The notes beneath the pieces were generated by a model. That model made no database searches and was not told the DNA's origin. It saw only the letters and a list, made by a program, of their open reading frames with translations. Shown here in pieces: positions 7,853 through 15,717 of a stretch of DNA of 64,000 nt (position 1 is the first letter of the stretch; the number at the start of each line of letters is the position of its first letter). Made by a program: the position numbers and the translations under genes. Source of the stretch: Methylomagnum ishizawai (GTDB taxonomy: Bacteria; Pseudomonadota; Gammaproteobacteria; Methylococcales; Methylococcaceae); NCBI RefSeq assembly GCF_019670005.1, contig NZ_AP019783.1, positions 3,870,150 to 3,934,149 on the forward strand, written 5' to 3'.

Positions 7853-7912
7853 TGCGTCATATCACACAATATAATGCGCTATATAACACAGGCTAATGCG
7901 CCATATGCCACG
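7853..7912. promoter_or_regulatory. Three 22-bp-spaced operator repeats, TGCGYYATAT
   Basis: The 395-base gap 7705-8099 separates the minus-strand envelope operon from the plus-strand EF-hand/sensor genes. It contains TGCGTCATATCACAC at 7853, TGCGCTATATAACAC at 7875 and TGCGCCATATGCCAC at 7897, spaced exactly 22 bp, or two helical turns, so all face the same side of the DNA. The pattern TGCGYYATATnnCAC also occurs as an inverted pair at 1293-1333. Tandem sites with this phase are typical for OmpR-type response regulators, and such a regulator is encoded at 10244. That link is inferred, not shown. No other clear element is seen in the gap. Confidence 0.6.
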
Positions 7913-8099
7913 GGCTGCCCGCTTGGACTCCATCGCCCGCCGGGGTTCGCGGCGGAATTCATTTTTCCTCCATATTTGCCTCACACTCCGGGGCGAAGCT
8001 TAATCCCGTGTCCAGGAGGCCGGCCGCCACCGCGGCGGGCCTCCGCCTCGAAGCCGATTCCATTCCAGCCTGAAGCCCAACCCCTACGGAGTAAACGCC

Positions 8100-8660
8100 A
8101 TGCCCCTACGCCAACCTTTCGCCATCGCCCTCTTGCTCGCCGCGTCCGGTGGCCCCGCCCTCGCCAAATCCAACAACCAATGGCCGGCCAGCTACGACAC
8201 CGATAGCAACGGCAAAATCAGCAAGGCGGAAATCCAAGCCGCCCGCACCGCCGAGTTCGCCGCCATCGACACCGACGGCGGCGGCTACGCCACCCTGGCC
8301 GAATTGCAAACCTGGATGGCGGCGCAACAGACCAGCAAGTACGACACGCTGAACACCGACGGCGGCACCCTGAGCCAGGCCGAATTCGTCGGCGACCTCA
8401 CCGGGCAAGCCCTGTCCGCCGCCACCGAGACCTTCGCCCTGGCCGACACCGACGGCGATAGCGGCCTGTCCGCGGACGAATTCAAAGCCCTGCGCCCGGT
8501 CTTCCCCCAGTCCATACAGACCTTCGTCATGCTGGATACCGACCGCGACACCAAAATCTCCGAGGATGAATATCTGACCCCGCCCAAGCCGGGCAAAGGC
8601 GGCAAAGGCGGTCCCGGCGGCGCGGGCGGCCCCGGCGGTCCCGGCGGTCCCGGCTTCTAA
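8100..8660 (+). CDS. Secreted EF-hand calcium-binding protein with Gly-rich tail
   Basis: 186 residues with a signal peptide (MPLRQPFAIALLLAASGGPALA). Start 8100 has GGAG eight bases upstream. Canonical-looking EF loops are DTDSNGKISKAE, DTDGDSGLSADE and DTDRDTKISEDE; DTDGGGYATLAE and NTDGGTLSQAE are degenerate. This gives two helix-loop-helix pairs plus one odd loop. The last ~25 residues are Gly/Pro/Lys-rich (GKGGKGGPGGAGG), a flexible tail. EF-hand proteins bind Ca2+ reversibly; a periplasmic one next to a sensor kinase could act as an ion buffer or signal co-sensor. The downstream sensor kinase gene starts 62-95 bases later in the same direction, so an operon is likely. Tandem operator repeats lie ~190 bases upstream of the start. 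Confidence 0.85.
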   Translation: MPLRQPFAIALLLAASGGPALAKSNNQWPASYDTDSNGKISKAEIQAARTAEFAAIDTDGGGYATLAELQTWMAAQQTSKYDTLNTDGGTLSQAEFVGDLTGQALSAATETFALADTDGDSGLSADEFKALRPVFPQSIQTFVMLDTDRDTKISEDEYLTPPKPGKGGKGGPGGAGGPGGPGGPGF

Positions 8661-8755
8661 TAAAGCGGCCCTTTCCGCGACCGGAACCCGGCCCGTCGCC
8701 ATGCCGGACGCGGCCCGCGATAATGGCGTTCCCGCGCCACATCCTGGGCCACGCC

Positions 8756-10228
8756 ATGAGACTCACGATTTTCACCAAGCTGCTGCTCGCCATCTTCCTG
8801 GGGATGCTGGTCATCCTGGGCGCGATGCTGGGTTCGGTGCAATGGAGCTTCCAGCGGGGCTTCGACGATTATCTACGCAAGGTCGAGGCACGGCGCATGG
8901 ACGCGCTGGCAGGACTCCTGGAAGCGGGGTACGCCCGGCATGGCACCTGGGATTTCCTGAGGAACAACCAATACGCCTGGTTCGAACTGCTCGGACAGGT
9001 CGCCGCCGCGGACAAGGCCCGGGACGGACCCGAACCCCCGCCCGCCCCGCCGTTCGAGGATGCCGGGGAATTCCCCGGTCCCCCGCCCGGACATCCCCAT
9101 CATTTCGGCCACCCCGGCCCGCCGTACCCCCCGCTGTTCAAACACGGCCATCTCAGGGTCGTCGACCTCGATAAGGTCCAGGTCGTCGGCCCTCCCGAAG
9201 ACCGGGAGCCCGGCACCATGGAAACGCTGCGCCCGCTGCTCCACGCCGGGCGGACGGTGGGTTGGCTGGCTTTCCTGCCCGACCGCCATGCGACCGACCG
9301 GTTGCAAGCCGCCTTCGTCGAGCAATACGCCCGCGCCAACACCCTGATCGCCGTCGTGGCCCTGGAGGTGTCGTTCCTGCTGTCCCTGGTGCTGGCGCGG
9401 CAATTCCTCGCCCCGATCCGCCGCATCGCCGCCGGGGCCAACGCCCTGGTCGCGGGCGATTACGCCACCCGCATCCCGGTCGGGAGCCGCGACGAACTGG
9501 GCCGTTTGGCCGGGGATTTCAACCGGCTGGCCCAAACCCTGGAACGCAACGAGCAAGCCCGCCGCCAATGGGTGGCCGACACCTCCCACGAGTTGCGGAC
9601 GCCCTTGGCGGTGCTGCGCTCGGAGGTGGAAGCCCTGCTCGACGGGGTGCGCGAGCCCAGCCCGGACCGGCTGCGCTCGCTGCATTGCGAAATCCTGGCC
9701 CTGGGCAAGCTGGTGGACGATCTGCGCGAATTGTCGGGCCACGACCTGGGCAGCCTGGATTACCGCATGGCCGGGCTCGACCTGGCCGGGCTGGCGCTGG
9801 ACTGCGCCGGGGGCTTCCGGCCCCGTTTCGAATCCAAGGGCATCGCCCTGGAATTGCCGGAACCCATCCCGTTGCCCATCCTGGGCGACGCCGGGCGCCT
9901 GCGGCAATTGTTCCTGAACCTCCTGGAAAACAGCCTGCGCTACACCGACGCCGGGGGCGTGTGCCGGATCGCGCTGGGACGGGAGGGGAACACGGCCTGG
10001 ATAGCCCTCGAGGACTCCGCGCCGGGCGTGCCGGAGGCGGCCTTGCCGCGCTTGTTCGAGCGCTTTTTCCGGCTGGACCCCTCGCGCAGCCGCGCCCTGG
10101 GCGGCACCGGGCTGGGGCTTGCGATCTGCCGGGGCATCGCCAAGGCCCATGGCGGCGGATTGAGCGCCGCCGCCTCGCCCCTGGGTGGACTCAGGCTGCG
10201 CTTGGACCTACCCTTGGCTCCTCCGTGA
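8756..10228 (+). CDS. BaeS-like sensor histidine kinase with His/Pro-rich periplasmic loop
   Basis: 490 residues from ATG 8756, where the first hydrophobic segment (FTKLLLAIFLGMLVILGAML) begins properly; an in-frame ATG at 8723 adds 11 residues. Neither start has a strong ribosome site. Order: TM1 ~6-28, periplasmic loop ~29-192, TM2 ~195-215, HAMP ~215-268, HisKA with ADTSHELRTP (~His276), then the ATPase with NLLENSLRY, EDSAPGV and GGTGLGLAIC. The kinase core, including the DSAPG box, is BaeS-like. The periplasmic loop has an unusual stretch at residues ~100-140 containing PPPGHPHHFGHPGP and FKHGH, dense in His and Pro and suggestive of direct metal sensing. The paired regulator gene follows 15 bases later. 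Confidence 0.92.
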   Translation: MRLTIFTKLLLAIFLGMLVILGAMLGSVQWSFQRGFDDYLRKVEARRMDALAGLLEAGYARHGTWDFLRNNQYAWFELLGQVAAADKARDGPEPPPAPPFEDAGEFPGPPPGHPHHFGHPGPPYPPLFKHGHLRVVDLDKVQVVGPPEDREPGTMETLRPLLHAGRTVGWLAFLPDRHATDRLQAAFVEQYARANTLIAVVALEVSFLLSLVLARQFLAPIRRIAAGANALVAGDYATRIPVGSRDELGRLAGDFNRLAQTLERNEQARRQWVADTSHELRTPLAVLRSEVEALLDGVREPSPDRLRSLHCEILALGKLVDDLRELSGHDLGSLDYRMAGLDLAGLALDCAGGFRPRFESKGIALELPEPIPLPILGDAGRLRQLFLNLLENSLRYTDAGGVCRIALGREGNTAWIALEDSAPGVPEAALPRLFERFFRLDPSRSRALGGTGLGLAICRGIAKAHGGGLSAAASPLGGLRLRLDLPLAPP

Positions 10229-10243
10229 ACCGCCGGGACCGCC

Positions 10244-10924
10244 ATGAACGCGACCAAACGCATCCTGATCGTCGAGGACGAACCGAAACTGGCCGGGGTC
10301 TTGATGGACTATCTGGCGCGGGCGGGCTACGCCACCGATTGGCTGGCCGATGGCCTCGGGGTCGCGGCCCAGGTCGCCGCCGCCCCGCCCGACCTGGTCC
10401 TGCTGGACCTGATGCTGCCGGGGCGGGACGGCATGGATGTGTGCCGGGATATCCGCAAAGCCTCCAACGTGCCGATCTTCATGGTGACGGCGCGGATCGA
10501 GGAGATCGACCGCTTGCTGGGGCTGGAACTCGGGGCCGACGATTACATCTGCAAGCCCTACAGCCCGCGCGAGGTGGTGGCGCGGGTGCGGGCCTTGTTC
10601 CGGCGGCTGGAGACCTTCGCGGCAACCCCGCCCCCGGCCTACCGGGTGGACCGGGAGAAAATGCTGATCGCCTTCCACGGCGCGGCCCTGGACCTGACCA
10701 CGGTGGAATTCCGCCTGCTCGCCATCCTGATGGAAACGCCGGGGCGCATCTACTCCCGCGAACAACTGCTGAACCGGCTATACGAAGACCGCCGGGTCGT
10801 CACCGACCGCACCATCGACACCCATATCAAGAACATCCGCCGCAAACTGGCGCAGGCCATCGGGGGGGAGCGGGAAGCGCTGGTGTCGGTGTACGGGGCC
10901 GGCTACAAATTCGAGGGGTCCTAG
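10244..10924 (+). CDS. OmpR/PhoB-family response regulator, BaeR-like
   Basis: 226 residues. The receiver domain (1-120) has the acidic pocket VEDE, the phosphoacceptor Asp in LVLLDLMLPGRDG (~residue 55), the switch Thr in MVTAR and the Lys in ICKPYSPRE. The C-terminal winged helix (~130-224) shows LTTVEFRLLAILM, IYSREQLL and TIDTHIKNIRRKL, the recognition-helix region of this family. It forms a pair with the upstream kinase and should be phosphorylated by it. The TGCGYYATAT direct repeats upstream of the EF-hand gene are candidate binding sites, which would make the locus autoregulated. The end is convergent with the HD-GYP gene; the 37-base gap holds a GC-rich dyad (GGCGGGCCCGCC). Confidence 0.93.
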   Translation: MNATKRILIVEDEPKLAGVLMDYLARAGYATDWLADGLGVAAQVAAAPPDLVLLDLMLPGRDGMDVCRDIRKASNVPIFMVTARIEEIDRLLGLELGADDYICKPYSPREVVARVRALFRRLETFAATPPPAYRVDREKMLIAFHGAALDLTTVEFRLLAILMETPGRIYSREQLLNRLYEDRRVVTDRTIDTHIKNIRRKLAQAIGGEREALVSVYGAGYKFEGS

Positions 10925-10961
10925 CGCGTTGGCCACGCCGGATGGCGGGCCCGCCGGGGCG

Positions 10962-12209
10962 CTACCAAACCCGCTTTTCCATCAGGTTCTGGAATTGCCT
11001 GAGGTCGATGCCGAAGGCGTCCGGTGGATGCAGGGTACGGATCGCGAACAGCCGGCCCTGGTTGTCGTGTTCCCGTTCGCTCAGATCGACGAAGCGGATC
11101 GGCACCCGGTTCTTGTCGGCGTCCCGGCAGATCACGATGCGGGGCCGCAGGCGCGACCGCGGATTCTGCTCGATCACCACGCCCACCTCGCCGGTGGTGA
11201 GTTCCACCACGCTGCCCGCCGGATACACCCCCAGGCAGCAGATGAAGCCCATCGCCAACTGCGGGTCGATCTTGTCCTTGGCGAGGTCGTTCAATATCTT
11301 GATGGCCTCGATGTGGCTGCGGCCCCGTTGATAGCTGCGGTTGCTGGTGATGGCGTCGTATTTATCGACGATGGAGACGATCTTGGTGTAGAGGTTGAGC
11401 TGGGAGCCTTCGAGGCTGCGGGGATAGCCGGTGCCGTCGAGGTTCTCGTGGTGGCCGAAGGCGACATCCACGGTGCCGCTATAGATATTGCGCCCCGACA
11501 TCAGGATATCCCGGCCATGGCGGGTATGCGTCTTCATGACGGCGAATTCGTCGGGGGTGAGCTTCCCCTCCTTGTTGAGAACCTCCAAGGGGATACGCAC
11601 CTTGCCCATGTCGTGCAACAGGCCGCACAGCCCGATGTCCTCCAACTCGCGGGGCTGCAAACCAGCCTGCCGCCCCAGGGCGACGGCATAGACGCAGACG
11701 TTGAAGGAATGCTGGCTGGTGTACTCGTCCCTGGTCTTGATCTGGGTCAGGAACATCATCGCCTCGGGGTTCCTGAGGATGCTGGACACGCATTCCGAGA
11801 CCGCCGCCCTGGCGACCTGGATGTCCAGGCTGCGGCCGAACCGGATATCGTCGATGAAGCGCTTGATGAGGCCGCTGGTCTCCCGCCGGGCGGCGCTGGC
11901 CTTCCCGAGTTCGCGCTCGAAGCCCCCCTCCGGCTTGGCGCGGTGGCCGGGAGCGGACTGGCCGGCCTTGGTCCCCGGCGGACCGTAGCTCACGGCGCGG
12001 GAACGCACGGTATCGATATAGACATACTCGCAAACCCCCTGGACCGCCAGGACATCCTGCTCGGTCTTCAACTCGAAGCCTTGCAGGAGGAAAGGCGTTT
12101 CCAACCAGGGCCGGTCCAATTCGGAAACGAACATGCCAACGCGCAACTCGCCGACGGGAATTTTGACGGTCTCGCGTTCGTCGATTTTATGTTGTTGCAG
12201 TGTATTCAT
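10962..12209 (-). CDS. HD-GYP phosphodiesterase with N-terminal DUF3391-type domain
   Basis: 415 residues from the ATG at 12207-12209; codons further upstream are open but carry no start context. The N-terminus (VKIPVGELRVGMFVSELDRPWLET) is the DUF3391 module common ahead of HD-GYP domains. The HD-GYP core shows HSFNVCVYAVALG, the HD pair in LLHDMGKVRIP, and the diagnostic HHENLDGTGYP, followed by DKYDAITSNRSYQRG. These enzymes hydrolyse cyclic di-GMP to GMP using a bi- or trinuclear metal site, and the metal ligands look intact. No membrane segment is present, so it is cytoplasmic. It is transcribed alone, with 400 bases of non-coding DNA upstream. Confidence 0.92.
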   Translation of the reverse strand: MNTLQQHKIDERETVKIPVGELRVGMFVSELDRPWLETPFLLQGFELKTEQDVLAVQGVCEYVYIDTVRSRAVSYGPPGTKAGQSAPGHRAKPEGGFERELGKASAARRETSGLIKRFIDDIRFGRSLDIQVARAAVSECVSSILRNPEAMMFLTQIKTRDEYTSQHSFNVCVYAVALGRQAGLQPRELEDIGLCGLLHDMGKVRIPLEVLNKEGKLTPDEFAVMKTHTRHGRDILMSGRNIYSGTVDVAFGHHENLDGTGYPRSLEGSQLNLYTKIVSIVDKYDAITSNRSYQRGRSHIEAIKILNDLAKDKIDPQLAMGFICCLGVYPAGSVVELTTGEVGVVIEQNPRSRLRPRIVICRDADKNRVPIRFVDLSEREHDNQGRLFAIRTLHPPDAFGIDLRQFQNLMEKRVW

Positions 12210-12614
12210 AGGCCGGTACCCGCAGCCAAGGCCATAAGAGTGGAAAACGACGGCGGCACAAGCCACCTGTCGCGGCCGCACCGGAACCAAGGCATTTCCC
12301 GGCCAGGACCGACCGGAACCGCTACTGTCTTCCCCGTTGTTTATTTTTGTGGAGGGGTGCCTTTCCTTGGCGCAAGGTCTAAAGACTAACGTCCATCGCG
12401 CAAAAAATCACCTACTGCCGAATGGGTTGCCCACCCCGGAGCCAGGCCTCCGGCCCCAACGGCCACACCCTCCCGCAACACCGCCCCCTAGCCGCTTGGA
12501 ACCGGGACACCGATGTCCCCCAGTCCAGGCTGGGGCATGCCCGTACAGACTGGGAATACAGCCCCAGGCCGCCACCCTGTCCCATCCGCGCGATGGGTTT
12601 TGTCAACACCGTCC
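12210..12614. other. Intergenic region between HD-GYP and pyruvate kinase genes
   Basis: About 405 bases without a convincing gene. CCCATC (12581-12586) and GATGGG (12592-12597) form a small hairpin followed by TTTT on the plus strand, but no plus-strand gene precedes it, so it is not clearly a terminator. The stretch just upstream of the HD-GYP gene should hold its promoter; no consensus boxes are evident. Confidence 0.4.
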
Positions 12615-14036
12615 TCAGACCGGGGGCGGACCGCCCTCGACACAATGCCCGGCCACGTTGACCGCGAGGAAATTGGTCGAACCGCTCAACCCCGGCGTGC
12701 CGCCGACCACGACCACCACATCCTCCGGGCCGATGGAGCCATCGGCCAGCAGCGAACTGACAGAACTATAGACGAGTTGGTCGGTATTGGCCTGGGGCGC
12801 TTGGAGTTGGGCGTAGACGCCGTAACGCAGGGCCAGTTCCCGCACCGTGCGCAGCCTCGGGCTTTTCACATAGATGGGGATGCCGGGCCGGTAGGCCGAC
12901 ACCAGCCGGGCGATGCGGCCCGTTTCCGAGTCGGCGATGATGGCGCGGGCCGGGACTTCGCGGCAGGCATGGGCCGCCGCGTGGGCGAAATAGGCCCGCA
13001 CCGGGCTGGAGGTGGCGTCGGCCTCGATATCCCAGCCCCTGGGGCGCTGCTTCTCGGCCTCGCGGGCGATGCGGGCCATGGTCGCGACCGCCTCCAGCGG
13101 ATATTTGCCATTGGCTGTCTCGCCCGAGAGCATCACCGCGTCGGTGCCGTCGAACACCGCGTTGGCGACATCGGACACTTCGGCGCGGGTCGGGCGCGGG
13201 TTCTCGATCATCGAATGCAGCATCTGGGTCGCGGTGATGACCAGCTTGGCCTTGCGGGCGGCGGCCTGGATGATGCGCTTCTGCAAGGTCGGCAATTGCT
13301 CGAACGGCACTTCCACGCCCAGGTCGCCCCTGGCGATCATCACCCCGGCACAGGCTTCCAAAATCTCGTCGAGATGGTCGATACCCTCCTTGTTCTCGAT
13401 CTTGGCGACGATTTGGACCGGGCTGTGGTGGGTGTCGAGGATATCCTGCACCGCTTTGATATCGGCGGCCCCGCGCACGAAGGAATGGGCGATATAGTCC
13501 ACCCCGTTCTCCGCCGCGAAATGGATGAATTCGGCGTCGCGGCCCGAGAGCGCGGGCAGGTCCAGCCGCACCGAGGGCACATTGACATTCTTGCGGGCGG
13601 CGATCCGGCCCGGATTCACCGCTTGGCAGACCAGGGCGTCGGCTTCCTTGGCGACCACGGCCAGTTCCAGCGTGCCGTCCTCGATCAGGATCGCCGCGCC
13701 GACCGGCACCTCGTCGATGAAGCCGGGATAGGACACGCAGAACGCCTTGCCCACCGGAGCGGCGCGGACGATGCGGACGGTTTCGCCCGCCTCGACCGGG
13801 ATCGGCGCGGCGATGTCGCGGGTGCGGACTTCCGGCCCCTTGGTGTCGATCAGGATGGCGATACGGTCGGACACGGCGCGGATATTGCGGACCACGCCCA
13901 GGGCGTCGTCGGGCGCGATATGGGCGGTGTTGAGCCTGACGGCGTCCATGCCCGCCGCGTGCAACGCGGCCAGGAATCCGGGTTGGCAATGATGGTGCGA
14001 CAGGGTCGCGAGGATTTTGGTGAGTTTGGGATTCAT
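12615..14036 (-). CDS. pyk: Pyruvate kinase, Bacteroidetes-like subtype
   Basis: 473 residues. Catalyses phosphoenolpyruvate + ADP to pyruvate + ATP, the last step of glycolysis. Family motifs are clear: IDTKGPEVRT, IVAKIENKEGIDHLDEI with the active-site Lys, MIARGDLGVEVP and TQMLHSMIENPRPTRAEVSD followed by GTDAVMLSGETANGKYP. The N-terminus is unusual: the normal IGP(K/S) loop reads LSHHHCQP and the usual RLNFSHG reads RLNTAHI, replacing a potassium-coordinating Ser by Ala. From memory this RxNTAH form is typical of Bacteroidetes pyruvate kinases. The Glu of KGPE is kept, a feature associated with K+-dependent enzymes. Single-gene unit, divergent from the plus-strand gene at 14213. Confidence 0.93.
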   Translation of the reverse strand: MNPKLTKILATLSHHHCQPGFLAALHAAGMDAVRLNTAHIAPDDALGVVRNIRAVSDRIAILIDTKGPEVRTRDIAAPIPVEAGETVRIVRAAPVGKAFCVSYPGFIDEVPVGAAILIEDGTLELAVVAKEADALVCQAVNPGRIAARKNVNVPSVRLDLPALSGRDAEFIHFAAENGVDYIAHSFVRGAADIKAVQDILDTHHSPVQIVAKIENKEGIDHLDEILEACAGVMIARGDLGVEVPFEQLPTLQKRIIQAAARKAKLVITATQMLHSMIENPRPTRAEVSDVANAVFDGTDAVMLSGETANGKYPLEAVATMARIAREAEKQRPRGWDIEADATSSPVRAYFAHAAAHACREVPARAIIADSETGRIARLVSAYRPGIPIYVKSPRLRTVRELALRYGVYAQLQAPQANTDQLVYSSVSSLLADGSIGPEDVVVVVGGTPGLSGSTNFLAVNVAGHCVEGGPPPV

Positions 14037-14212
14037 GCGGTGGGCGCTCGATAGGAAGCAAGGAAAGGATTCTATCCAGCGTTACGTGACACCCATAGTG
14101 TATAGCGGGTGAATCCGCTCTTTCCTCGCACCGCCCACGCGGCGGCGGATTCACGGCCCGCGCCCGAGCGCCTAGAATGCCGGTTCCATCCATCCCGCGA
14201 GGAAACCCCACC

Positions 14213-14509
14213 ATGCACGTCACCCTGGTCCATGTCCATGTCAAGCCCGAATGCGTGGACGCCTTCATCGCAGCCACCCACGCCAACCACGCCGCCTCGG
14301 TGCTGGAACCCGGCAACCGCCGTTTCGACGTGCTGCGCGACCCGGAGCGGCCCGGCCATTTCATCCTCTACGAAGCCTATGCGTCCGCCGAAGACGCCGC
14401 CGCCCACAAGCAAACGCCGCATTACGCCACCTGGCGCGACAGCGTCGCCGAGATGATGGCCGAACCGCGCCGGGGCGTGCCCATGCTCGGCCTGTACCCG
14501 GAGGACTGA
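14213..14509 (+). CDS. Antibiotic biosynthesis monooxygenase (ABM/LsrG-type) domain protein
   Basis: 98 residues. The start at 14213 is set by GAGGAAA about ten bases upstream. The sequence begins HVTLVHVHVKPECVDAFI and continues NHAASVLEPGNRRFDVLRD, ILYEAYASAEDAAAHK and HYATWRDSV, the ferredoxin-like fold of small ABM proteins such as LsrG and YgiN. These are dimeric and act on quinones, aldehyde-like signalling molecules or other small organics without metal. It lies five bases upstream of the iron-dependent alcohol dehydrogenase gene with its own ribosome site between, so the two are co-transcribed. A joint role in detoxifying or recycling a carbonyl compound is inferred; the substrate is unknown. 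Confidence 0.85.
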   Translation: MHVTLVHVHVKPECVDAFIAATHANHAASVLEPGNRRFDVLRDPERPGHFILYEAYASAEDAAAHKQTPHYATWRDSVAEMMAEPRRGVPMLGLYPED

Positions 14510-14513
14510 AGCC

Positions 14514-15701
14514 ATGACGCCCTTCAGCCTAGGCCGCTTGCCCCGCATCGAATTCGGCGCGGGCAGCCTCGCCCGGCTCCCGGCCATCGCGGCCCGTTAC
14601 GGACGGCGCTGGTTGATCGTGACCGGGAACCGCTCGTTCCGGGAATCGCCCCAGGCCGGACCCTTGTTCGCGGCGCTCAAGGCGCAAGGCTGCGCCTGGG
14701 AAGGCGTGATGGTGGCGGGCGAACCCTCGCCGGAATTGGTGGACGGGGCGGTACGGGCGTGGCGCGATGCCGGGATCGAGGGCGTGATCGGCATCGGTGG
14801 CGGCAGCGTGCTGGACGCGGCCAAGGCCATCGCCGGTTTGCTGCGTCCCGGCAATTCGGTCATGGACCACCTGGAAGGCGTGGGCCCGGAACTGCCCTAC
14901 GCCGGACCCGCCACCCCGTTCCTGGCCGTGCCCACCACGGCGGGCACCGGCTCCGAGGCCACCAAGAACGCCGTGCTATCGCGCCATGGGCCGGACGGTT
15001 TCAAGAAATCCTTCCGCGACGACCGGCTGATGGCCGAATACGCCTTCGTCGATCCCGACCTGCTGGCGGGCTGCCCGCCGGAGCTGATCGCCGCCAACGG
15101 CATGGACGCCCTCACCCAGTTGTTGGAAGCCTATGTCTCGATCCGCGCCAATCCCATCACCGACGCCCTGGCCTTGCGGGGTTTGCGGGCGGCGCGGGAA
15201 GGCTTGCTGGCTTGGTATGCGGGCGGGGAATCCGCCGCGCCGGGGCGGGAAAAGATGGCGCTGGCCTCGCTGCTGTCCGGCATTTGCCTGGCCCAGGCCG
15301 GGCTGGGTTCGGTGCATGGCTTGGCCCAGCCCTTGGGCTCCTTGTTCCCGATCCCGCACGGAGTCGTATGCGGCACCCTGGTGGCGGCGGCGACCCGCTG
15401 CAATATCGGGACGATGCAGGCCCGCGATCCCCAAAATCCCGCCCTGGCGAAATATGCCGAGGTAGGCCGCTTGTTCGCCAAGAACGCGGGCTTGGACGAA
15501 GCGGACGCCTTGGCCCTGTTGGTGGCAACCCTGGAGGACTGGACCCGCGCCATGCGGCTGCCGGGGTTGTCGGCGCTGGGCGTGGCCGAATCCGATGTGC
15601 CGCGCATCGTCGCCCATAGCCGGGGTTCCAGCATGAAGACCAATCCCATCGTGCTGACCGACGACGAGATCGCGGGCATCGTGCAAGCGCGGTTGGCCTG
15701 A
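14514..15701 (+). CDS. Iron-containing (group III) alcohol dehydrogenase
   Basis: 395 residues. Family III alcohol dehydrogenases interconvert alcohols and aldehydes with NAD(P)H and Fe or Zn. The N-terminal Rossmann-like half has EFGAGSL and the nucleotide-binding GIGGGSVLDAAKAIAG, then VPTTAGTGSEATKNAV. The metal-binding half contains ANGMDALTQLLEAY and GSVHGLAQPLGSLFPIPHG, giving the Asp and three His positions expected for the ion. Start 14514 has GGAGGAC just upstream, in the end of the ABM gene. Length is normal for the family (~385-400). Substrate is not deducible. Confidence 0.93.
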   Translation: MTPFSLGRLPRIEFGAGSLARLPAIAARYGRRWLIVTGNRSFRESPQAGPLFAALKAQGCAWEGVMVAGEPSPELVDGAVRAWRDAGIEGVIGIGGGSVLDAAKAIAGLLRPGNSVMDHLEGVGPELPYAGPATPFLAVPTTAGTGSEATKNAVLSRHGPDGFKKSFRDDRLMAEYAFVDPDLLAGCPPELIAANGMDALTQLLEAYVSIRANPITDALALRGLRAAREGLLAWYAGGESAAPGREKMALASLLSGICLAQAGLGSVHGLAQPLGSLFPIPHGVVCGTLVAAATRCNIGTMQARDPQNPALAKYAEVGRLFAKNAGLDEADALALLVATLEDWTRAMRLPGLSALGVAESDVPRIVAHSRGSSMKTNPIVLTDDEIAGIVQARLA

Positions 15702-15717
15702 ACCGGGTAGCCCGGAT

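Noticed and set aside
9262-11331. 689-codon plus-strand open frame
   Set aside because: Out-of-frame reading through the sensor kinase and regulator genes, extending into the HD-GYP antisense.
12581-12601. CCCATC/GATGGG hairpin with TTTT as a terminator
   Set aside because: Oriented for plus-strand transcripts, but no plus-strand gene lies upstream.
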